Below, one piece after another: positions 44,806 to 64,000 of a stretch of DNA of 64,000 nt (positions are counted from its first letter, which is position 1; each line of letters begins with the position of its first letter). The notes under the pieces were generated by a model. That model did no database searches and was not told where the DNA came from. It worked only from the letters and a program-made list of their open reading frames with translations. Made by a program: the position numbers and the translations under genes. This DNA is from Gerris lacustris (Eukaryota; Arthropoda; Insecta; Hemiptera; Gerridae): the NCBI GenBank assembly GCA_951217055.1, contig OX578281.1:25827101-25891100 (forward strand). The letters run 5' to 3'.

Positions 44806-46348
44806 TGATGCATCATAAATTAATTACTAATTAATACATTAATTATTAATGAACTTTTGATGTATCATAAATTTAACTTTGCGTATTTTGCTGTAATATA
44901 ACAAAACAATTGTTTCTAGGGGCCGTAGGCAAAACCAAGGACCCTTATATTTTCCTGCGTGTGTCTGTCCGTCCGTCAGGTCGCCTGCTCTCAAGGCTAC
45001 ACCTTTCGTCCGATCACTTTGAGATTTGGCAAGTATGTGTCTTGTACCTACCAACATATTTTAAAAATATAGCGACTTAAATTAGGGTAAAAGAACTTAA
45101 GGGTTAACATTTTTTTATTTTTTTCGACACTTTGAGGGGTATCATATGAAAGGGTACGTCGAGCTGATTACAAAAATATATAATTCTTTGGTTATAACTT
45201 TGATAGGGCGAGCGTAGGCGAGTTTGAAGCGGGTGTGAAACATGCCCCCCCCCCCCCCCCCTCTGTCACGTTTATGTGAAAGGCAAAAACGTTTTGGAAA
45301 TTTCGAAAAAAATATTATTTTAGTTTTTATTGACAAAATACGTTTTTTATAAGTATGGTCTTTTCGATGTATTTATTAGGTAGGAGTCCGGTTCAGTGGC
45401 AAAACAATACTTTATCAGAAGTTTGTTTATGTGTTTTGAGAATATCAGACCCCAAAAAAAATCAATAGTTCAAAGTAAGCTTTTTAGCATTTTAAAAAAC
45501 ACTATTAATAGAGTACTAATTAAACTATACAGTGTGGCCTACGGACCCTCGCTGTGTGCTGACTAGCACACACTTGACCTGTTTATTGACGACTGGTTCT
45601 GGACTGCAAGTTTGACTGCAAGCATGCTCTTATAGGTTCAAAACATCGAGATTCATTAGCCTCGTCCAGGCTGGACAAGGCTTAAAATCTTAAACTCAGT
45701 CTTCTATGAGAGATCTATAGATTTATTCCTATTTTGATTTGTTTTACAACTTGTTAAATTATTATATTCAATATTAGTTTTATTTCAACAAAAATATTGC
45801 AATACAACTAAAAGTACCCAAAAATTATCTATAATGTAGAACAATATTGTATAAATTATTTTAAAGGACAACTATAGACTAACAGTTAGGACTTTCGTGG
45901 CTGATGCTTTTTCACCTAAACCTTTGAGAGAAAGTTGACATTTTTTTAAAATAAAGTCAGTGTCAGATTAGAATTCAAAATATGAAGGTATCGTGACGTG
46001 AATTTGATTCTTAGGCTTCGAACAAGATAATATAGAAATTCAATCTCATGGTATTTTAATCTACCTCTTAGTTCTCAGATCTCTGACTTTCTCGTGGCGA
46101 CAAATTCAAAAACATTTAGACAAACTTCTCACTACAAAATAATCAAACATGTTCAGGTAAACATCTGAATATATTAAGAGAAATATCTAGCGGTAATATC
46201 AAGGTAAATATGGGCTATCACACCCAATTATTTCTAATTGCCAGATTGGCTTCGGGGGTAAATATGTTGTAACTGACCCACTTGATTTTTTTTTTTTTTT
46301 AAAAAAACGTTTTCTTTGGTATAAATCTGTGTGATTATTTGATTTCAG

Positions 46349-56872
<10,524 letters not shown>

Positions 56873-56905
56873 ACCGACCTTTGTCACACCCAGAACTTAG
56901 TCTGT

Positions 56906-56911
56906 AATAAA
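56906..56911 (+). promoter_or_regulatory. Polyadenylation signal AATAAA of the MDH-like gene
   Basis: Lies 34 bases after the TGA at 56870-56872, supporting this as the genuine last exon. Confidence 0.55.
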
Positions 56912-56984
56912 CCGTAGGAACGGATGCCATGTGATGTCTAAATTATTTTCTTTATTTCGTCTAAAACGGCATCTATGTAGCTCA

Positions 56985-57345
56985 TAGGCGAGAGGGGTTG
57001 GCTTTCCTATCAATCAGGTTAAGCAGTATCGCGCGTGGTCTTTACGTGGATGGGGAGACGGTAAATCTGGGTTCAATTCCCGGACTGGGCCCCTCAACTC
57101 TATGTCCACCCAGTATTGCTTAAAAATAAAATGAGGAGCTGTTCAAAAGAATTAGCGCCACCTGGTCTGGCCTGGAAAACCATGGTCGATACTCTCGGTT
57201 CGATAAAAATGAAGATTTAAGACATGTTTTAAAGCCTAACACATCACACATATGTGAAAAGTTTGGTTTTCCAACACAGGTTTGTTAGTTAGACCCACCT
57301 CAGTTGTCTGTGACTTTAAATGCCCCCGGATTAAAATAAATAAAT
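56985..57345 (+). repeat. 5S-rRNA-derived SINE (family S5), fullest copy
   Basis: The head 'cctatcaatcaggttaagca ... tacgtggatggggagacgg' matches the internal promoter half of 5S rRNA. A B-box-like 'gggttcaattcccgg' follows at ~57070. The body runs to 'ttccaacacaggtttgttag' and an A-rich tail (aaataaataaataaaa). It lies ~75 bases past the polyA signal of the MDH-like gene. Confidence 0.6.
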
Positions 57346-57369
57346 AAAAAAACCAAATAAAATAAACAA

Positions 57370-57550
57370 ATTGGCCAAGTATGTGCTTTTAGCACTTAAA
57401 AAGGGTCCGTATAGGCAATTAGCACACAACAAATAGCACGGGTTCCTTAACCAGCATAATCGGCCCAGCCGCATCAAAGACGCCGGCAATTTAAAGGTTT
57501 GTTTCAGCTATCTTTTTTAAAAATTAATTATAATTACTTGAAACATTGTA
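57370..57550 (+). repeat. Dispersed repeat family B, copy 5
   Basis: 'ttccttaaccagcataatcg' and 'gcccagccgcatcaaagacg' are followed by 'aatttaaaggtttgtttcag'. It starts just beyond the 5S-derived SINE. Confidence 0.6.
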
Positions 57551-57964
57551 TTTCCCTTATTTATCTGTTCGAACAACATTTTATTTACCCAATTTACCTA
57601 TTCTAACAACATTGTGTTAATAAAACTGCAGGCTACAGATTCAAGAAAAGGGGATTGCATGTTGAGGCCGTAAGGAGGTATTAAGTGAGGGAGATGAGGA
57701 AACACTTTAGCATTGACCTGGCAAACCGATTAACAGCTGACCTGCCTCACAGGAGTGAGAAGTGGTTGAGGCCAAGATAGCTTTTATCTATAAAAAGAGC
57801 TCTTAGACACAACTCAGTGACAAGCCCTCTACATTACCCTCACTTTTCGTAATACCAATAATCTTAAACATTCTTTTCTTAAAACTGATTTTTATGGTTT
57901 ATTGTTACTTACCAGCCAATTCTTACTCTTGGCTGTTAATTTATTAGGTGACACGCATCCTTAC

Positions 57965-58160
57965 TAAATCAGTAAACTTTTACTTAAGTTATCGTGAGAC
58001 ACGCAAACGTTATTGACAGACAGACAAGATTCATATTTTGTTGACTGTAAGAAGCTCGCTTACATTCAACAAAATATGAATCATGTCTGTTTATTTGTCT
58101 GTCTGTCAGTAACGTTTACGTGTCCCACGATAACTTGAGTAAAAGTTTACTGATTTAGTT
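57965..58160. repeat. Foldback repeat with ~90-bp arms and short loop
   Basis: 'agacaagattcatattttgt' near 58023 pairs with 'caaaatatgaatcatgtctg' near 58070. Pairing extends outward through 'tattgacagacag' / 'ctgtctgtcagta' and 'taaacttttacttaagttat' / 'ataacttgagtaaaagttta'. The loop is around 58049-58058. It derives from family C-like sequence (gataacttgagtaaa). Confidence 0.8.
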
Positions 58161-59149
58161 GAAATTTGTTAGACATGTTCGTTAGACAGCGTTATCCGTT
58201 CATGAATTCGCGTACAACGGTCCCATTAACGTAAGCTTCTAATATAAAATTGAAATTTTTAGACGGGAAAAGATTCTAACATCACATATTCGATGAAACT
58301 AATATTTCCTCCTGTGTTTTTCTGGCTGAAGCTCGATGTGGGTAAACTCTTAATTCCGAAATCTCAGTCACCTTTAAATTTTTCCTATCTTTAAGTTGTA
58401 TTTAAAATTCAAGGAGAGCGCCTATCTCTTAAAAGTGTTCCCTGGGAAGTGAAAATGTAGTAGAATGCTGCTCACAACTAACTTCGGCTATTTGGTTTTG
58501 AAAAAGCTCGTATATCCGGGTCACTTTATAGTAGGATCGCCATTCTACAGATTTAATGGCACCTTTATACGTTTTAGTAGGCAGGCTCTTATCTTTCGTA
58601 GCAGCATACTATTTCCTTATATGCATTTTTTTCTGCTTTAATTTTTTCCCAACGACTATCTTATTTATAAATTATTATTATTCAAATAGTGTATTACTAT
58701 TATTCCCGATATAGTTTTAACTTAATTTGTTTATTCCTAATAATATTTATCTTAATACCATGCAGAATCAATTTGTTATAAATATAAAACACCAGACTAC
58801 AGCTATGCCTATTTTACTTTTTTTGTAGCTGATCAAATTATGTTTATAAATGTAAGTAAATAAATAATAAATATTACTTTGTCCCAAAGTACGTTGTACT
58901 AAATATCCCTTTGTCTTAAGAAGATAATTAAACTAAGGGATATTATTATTTCTATATACAGAAGAGTTTATATTCTGTTTTGACCCTCTTTTATATAGGG
59001 GTACCAAACTAAAAGAGTACCCAATTAATTTTGTTTTAGTATATAAAACGATAACGACATTTTTTTTATGGTGCCTCAAGCAAAGAAGAAAAGCATTTCA
59101 TTCAAATTATACATCTAAGGAAATCCCGCATTTATTACTTATATCTGTC

Positions 59150-59325
59150 AGTTTCAAATAGCGACCGGTTTTAGTCTTAGTCCAACTAAATTAGCATTTC
59201 TAGTATCTTATTGGAATCTTTGATTTTATACAGCGATCAAAGATTGAATTGTGATTGATAGTTAGAAAATAGCCTTCTGGGAATGATAAGATACCAAAAT
59301 CGGTTGCGATGCTATTATTTGACAT
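59150..59325. repeat. Short MITE-like element with imperfect inverted ends
   Basis: 'tttcaaatagcgaccggttt' at the left pairs imperfectly with 'aaaatcggttgcgatgctat' at the right; an inner pair is 'aatctttgat'/'atcaaagatt'. Nothing coding. Confidence 0.4.
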
Positions 59326-59989
59326 TGCAATTTTGATCTGAATGATGGTTCAATAAAAGCCAGAACAAATCTGGGGAGAATTGCCTCAGCCAGCACTTTG
59401 TCTTAAGTTTCTTAACAAAACTTATAGCTTATAGTATCTATCCACTAAGAACTGATCAGTTCTTTGTTGAGTGATTAAGATCAACTAAATGTTAGGATTC
59501 GGCCTGTCTTAAACATTAGCTTCTGAGGTATAAATTCTTCAATTTTGGCATTTAGAATTGAAGAAAAGAACCTCGTTAGTAATTTGACAAAATTTTTACT
59601 CATGTGATAAGGAAAATAAGAAGGTATTTATAAAATTTAATTACAACACTTATAAAAATGTTTATTTTTATTGTAAATGGAAATTTAATTAGTAATTTGT
59701 TGATATCGTTAATGTTTTAGCCTGAAAAGCCCTGATGTAATGTGTGAAATATAGCTACGTTTAATGAAAATAAGGGTTTTTTTAATTTACCATAAATAAG
59801 CCATCGCTACATAAGCCAACAAAGAACTAATTTTTCAAAGAAAGTAAAAAAAAATACAAACTAATTATATACGAAACTGGATACTGGGGAGACAAGCTAT
59901 AATTAACTGAATACCCACAGAGACGGAAATTACACCTAAACACTTTGATTACTACTTTAAAATAAAAATATTGTACTCAAGAATGTCCT

Positions 59990-60130
59990 TTCACTACACA
60001 CAAAGGGTCGTTAAGGGTGAATTCATTAACCAGCATAATCGGACCAGCTGTTTCAAGATGGAAGGGCATTTAAAAATTAGTTTTAGATATAATTTTTGAA
60101 TCTTTTATTATAATAATTGAAACAGATGAC
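59990..60130 (+). repeat. Dispersed repeat family B, copy 6
   Basis: 'tcattaaccagcataatcgg' and 'accagctgtttcaagatgga' are shared with the other copies. Confidence 0.6.
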
Positions 60131-60794
60131 CCTAAATATATTTTTGACATCCGAATGTAATGAATCTACTCCAAAGTCTCTTGCGCTAAACCCGTTCCCT
60201 ATATTTTAAGGATTTAACATACCACATGAAGCATTTCTATTTTTAACAAAAGTCAACCCGTAAACAATAAACTCTTGTTTTTAGGGCTTCCCTATATTTT
60301 TCCTGTGTTAGTGTTATTACACATAACTTAAGTGATAAATTTATCATTTTTTTAAGAGACACTTTCGGAAATATAACTGCGTCAATGACAAATAGACAGA
60401 CAAACGAAGGAAATTATAAAGGTCCTTGAAAACCCTGATAATCTAAAAGATTTTTGGGGTAAAATAAGGTAAGGAGATGATGAAGGAGAAATGTACAGGT
60501 AAGCGTATGTAGTAATTTAGAACATGAGCTCTGAGACATGTTAATACATACTTGTATGCAATTAAAGCCTAGTTTACTCTTGGTAAAGGGTCGAGTGTAC
60601 TAGCTTACTTTTCAGCACAAGGGACGGTAGAGTAAAATAGAGGGCTGTTTTTTGGTAAAATGACTTTAAAGTCGTTCACACTTGCTTGAGATAGTATAGC
60701 CTCGGTGAAGTGAGATTGTTGCACTTTTTGTTCTAAATAATCTCGCAATGAATACGGAGAAGAGGTACCAACGAATGGTTTACTAGTAATGGTT

Positions 60795-61062
60795 GTTTCC
60801 TAAATGATAAGTAAACGCAAGAAATCATTTATTCTCGGACCTGGTGAAGAAGTCAAATCAATTAAACTTTTAAAACTTACTCTTGACTCCAAATTAATTT
60901 GGAAGTATCAAATTGGAAAAGTACAGAAGAATTTATTATCCCTGTTATTCCTACTCAGCACGCTAAGGAGGTATCTACCAGAAAAGGCTATGAAGCCGGC
61001 ATATCATGCTCTCTTTGAGAGCCATATGAGCTATGGAGTTCTGATGTGGGGAATTACAGAGT
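60795..61062 (+). pseudogene. Non-LTR retrotransposon reverse-transcriptase fragment
   Basis: About 85 codons resemble the thumb/connection region after the catalytic core of LINE reverse transcriptases: IKLLKLTLDSKLIWKYQIGK, then an LLSTLRRYLPEKAMKPAYHA block and SHMSYGVLMWG. No catalytic box is upstream, and the homology stops at a (TA)n run at ~61065-61085. It is a different lineage from the 7.2 kb LINE, judged by the LSYG/MSYG-type block. Confidence 0.6.
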
Positions 61063-61085
61063 CCAATATATATATATATATATAT

Positions 61086-62330
61086 TTGAAAGAACAATAT
61101 ATAGACAATAAAGACCATAACATAAAATAAGAAATACCAATATATAGACTAAGATAAACCTAGATGTAGTTAACGTGACGATAATTTTACCGTAGCACAT
61201 CTACTGCATGACTGCCAATAACTAGACAAACTAAAAAACACATCACTTACCTGAGATTCTACCTAACAACTAGACTACAATTGCTGACACTTAACTTACA
61301 AGACATAAACGTTTAGAAAATATCTTAATTAATCTCTATTTTATATTTATATAATTGTTTAAATATTATTTAGCTTAAATGTCATGGTTCATTTAACCTT
61401 TCTAGTTCAACACTATAAATAAATAAATGCATTTGAGGTAATAAGAGTTTTAGTTAGTATACATTTTGTGTTTTAGAAACTTAATAAAACTGAATTATGG
61501 TTCTTTAATATATTTTGTTAATAAATCCTTTCATAAATGTTATCTATATTATTATAATTTAAGTTCGATATAGTTAATACCTTACCGGTAATTATATGTT
61601 GTTTAGGATTTATTTAAATGTAGATTTGGGTAATTACAGAGTTAGTAAAGGTGGAATCAAGTGATTTTGGATTTAGCCATTATAATGTTAGAGTAAGAGG
61701 AGGGAGGTTTCAGATTATCTCTAAATAGTGTGGTGTCTGTAATCGATTTGTAAAGGTCCTTGTGATCAGTGTACAAACTTTGTATCAAATCTTGGATAAG
61801 GCAAGAAAACGAATTTCTAAATTATTTCTCATTATTTCAATTATTACTTTCGACTAGGTTTTGGTTTCAGTTAGGACTTGGGACTTAATCGCAGGGTCGA
61901 GTGAAGCATTCGTAGGCTAGACCGCCCCCGGGAGTGCTTAGCCCCCTTGATGATAGCCAAACATGCAAGAATCCGGTCAGACATCGTCTTACAACACTGC
62001 AAGATAACTAAAACACTCCTTTTTACTTGGGTAATAACAGGAAATATAATTAAAATGTTAAAGTGAAGGGTGTCTTCAATCAGACCTAATTTCATTTTTA
62101 GACCTTTTTTCAATATCGAACGCTACGAAAAAAGGAATATTTGGCACAAAAATCACGAGTTCATTACCTTTTATGTAGCCCCGGCCTCCTACAATAAAAC
62201 GTTCCTACAAATTTCCGTGGCTCATATATAGTTTCTTAAAAAAGCTAGCAGCCCTATATTTTGTAGTAATATACAACCATCTATTTAATCTTTGTATGTT
62301 TAGAAGCACGAACTTCTTTCAATTGATTTC
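61086..62330. other. Spacer without recognised genes
   Basis: AT-rich, with an (aaat)n stretch at ~61418-61430 that could be the tail of the LINE remnant. No domain-bearing frame was found. Confidence 0.4.
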
Positions 62331-62702
62331 ACTGCTTTTTGGAACTTGTTTATAACCTGAATTTAAATAACCTTCTATTGGAGTTTAATTCCAATTCTTA
62401 TTTGTTTTTAATATAGAATCTCTTATATCTGCTATTAAAAGTGCTAATAATTATTGTAATTTATTAAAATAATAAATAAAAACTGTGCAATGGATGAAAA
62501 TGTGTATTTTCTCCCTACTGGAGATAAAATATTGTATGTACCTCGGGAGTTAAGTGCTATAATTCCCCTCGTGATTATTAGCTCCCTCGGCTTCGCCTCG
62601 GGATTTAGAGACCATGGTTTCTTCAGCTTCGCCACAAGAACTAACTTATTCGCTCAGGGAATAATGGCTTACTTTACTCCCTAGGTACATAAATAACTAT
62701 TA
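62330..62702 (+). repeat. Second copy of the repeat found in the right half of 38697-39298
   Basis: Shared blocks include 'aacctg..tttaaataaccttct', 'gataaaatattgtatgtacc' and 'cagggaataatggcttactt'. This copy carries an extra ~75-base segment (ctccctcggcttcgcctcgg onward) absent from the other. Confidence 0.65.
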
Positions 62703-63634
62703 CCACCCAAATCGGATTTCTTAAATAATAGAAGGGAGCAAATTACGACGCCTAGGAATTAAACAGAAACAGAGAACAACTAAGACACCAAATATAAAAT
62801 CAATGAGTCAAATATCTTAAACGTAACAACTTCCAACACAAACTGGTCGCATGAGTGGAGAGTGTATGTGTGTGTAAAAAAAATACACTAAAACAATTCT
62901 GCAAAGGAAAGGTTTTTCTTTAAGTAACTCAGGGGATTTTAAAATTCGTATATCGGATTATAAAAAAATTATTGTTAGATCCACGGCAGGAAAAAACCTC
63001 TTTCATGTAACACATTGATTCCAATAGAGGCGTAAGCACACGCACGAGCAGAAGAATAACCGTGGCTTTTATTAAACCACGGCAGGCTCTAACTTCTAGG
63101 CGGAGCAATTACCGTTCGGGGAATTGAACACCCGCAAGTATATGAGATTTGTTGGTATAAATCATTGTGAATCTGTAAATTAATGCCAGCTGTTTGTGGT
63201 AGATATACCGAACTACGCCGAGATATTGTTTTTAGTGATAACGATAATAGAACTAAAACTCTTTTACCTACTCGTTTAGTTTTGTTTTTTTAATTCCGTA
63301 AAACATTAAAATACTTATAACTTGAATGTTAGTACAACGTGACTTATAGAACATATTTGTTTGATTATTATTTATAACATAAAAGATGAAATAGTCCATA
63401 ACGTATTTCTAAAAACGTACTTTAATAAGTGTATTTTAAGTATATTACAGTCGAACTAGAAATATATTAAGCAGTAAAGCATCCTTTACTAAAGATAAAT
63501 AAAATAACATTTATTTCACAGCGAAAACGTATTTGTTTTGCTTTATTTGACGTAAATTATACACTATTTATGGCTAACTACTGTACTTACATTGATGTAC
63601 ACCCTTTTATAAATATTTGAAAGTATTATTTGTT

Positions 63635-63956
63635 TTAAAACAGACTTTTGTCATAAAAATACTGTAGTTGATTCGCAAAACTATTTCCATTTATAGGACC
63701 TTCCTACGAGGAATTGAAAACTATGTTATGTATCTTAAGTATATTTAATTTCATGGATTTGAATGCATATTTGATAAAGTTTGGTACTTACGATCTTATT
63801 ATTAAGGTGAGCAAGTTCTCTTTCGGTTACTTTCCTCCTGTTCTGTTCAAGTTGCTGTCGCTTGTACTGGCTGTACTTGTAGAACAGGTACATGCCAGGT
63901 AGTGCTAGCACTACGAACGGCTTCATTAGGGCAGAGCCTCCTAAGCCGCGAGGCAT
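63635..63956 (-). CDS. Small single-pass membrane protein (hypothetical; second exon tentative)
   Basis: The ATG at 63956-63954 opens MPRGLGGSALMKPFVVLALP, then a short hydrophobic span, GMYLFYKYSQYKRQQ, and a charged helical stretch, to a good donor (GTAAGT) after residue 55 (63956-63792). A possible last exon at 63703-63635 follows an acceptor (cctcgtag), keeps the phase and adds ~22 residues before a stop. That exon is speculative because the intron would be only ~88 bp and the added residues show no recognisable feature. Size, N-terminal basic residues and single transmembrane helix are reminiscent of small mitochondrial inner-membrane assembly factors, but I do not recognise a specific family. 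The exon 5' boundary lies at or beyond 63974. Confidence 0.45.
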
Positions 63957-64000
63957 CTTCCTAAACGACACCAAACAAAAATGTTATTATAAAATAAAAC

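Larger units (their letters stand above)
36008..46348. other. Gene-poor repeat region between the RING and MDH-like genes
   Basis: No host exon is called. The missing first exons of both divergently transcribed neighbours are expected in or near this interval. Named repeats are listed separately. Runs of C occur at ~37241, 38683 and 45243. The rest is AT-rich sequence without recognised content. Confidence 0.5.

Overview
The window is AT-rich, intron-rich, repeat-laden animal DNA, almost certainly from an arthropod and most likely an insect. The evidence is a lachesin/DIP-type three-Ig neuronal surface protein, BEL/Pao and copia retrotransposons, a Jockey-type LINE, a copia primer site of the half-tRNA type, and tRNA- and 5S-derived SINEs. 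I cannot name the species. All gene models below were assembled by eye from GT/AG splice sites and reading-frame phase.

Layout. (1) 1-6531, + strand: seven 3' exons of a lachesin/DIP-like Ig cell-surface gene (5' end outside the window), followed by a polyA signal. (2) 6.6-17.8 kb: no host gene seen. It holds SINE copies, a 5'-truncated Jockey-like LINE with a 12-bp target duplication, AT microsatellites, a G-rich minisatellite, a 45-bp satellite with higher-order structure, a MITE and a ~900-bp palindromic element. (3) 17782-27088: a complete BEL/Pao retrotransposon with LTRs I could not tell apart, an uninterrupted 1784-codon polyprotein and a leader of about ten ~88-bp stem-loop modules. 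(4) 27732-36007, - strand: five exons of a RING-finger protein with a lysine-rich tail (5' end not found). (5) 36-46 kb: dispersed repeats, a Helitron-like element and foldback elements. (6) 46349-56872, + strand: five exons of a malate dehydrogenase homologue in which every classical catalytic or substrate-binding residue I could align except one Asn is replaced. It is probably a pseudoenzyme. Its third listed intron carries an intact copia element (48690-53204) nested in a SINE. (7) 56.9-63.6 kb: a 5S-derived SINE, foldbacks and LINE remnants. (8) 63635-63956, - strand: the start of a small single-pass membrane protein gene.

The host genes show no obvious shared pathway; they are neighbours in a TE-rich region. 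The strongest points for follow-up are the catalytically dead MDH-like gene, the two apparently young intact LTR retrotransposons, the stem-loop array in the BEL leader, and the 5S-derived SINE family.
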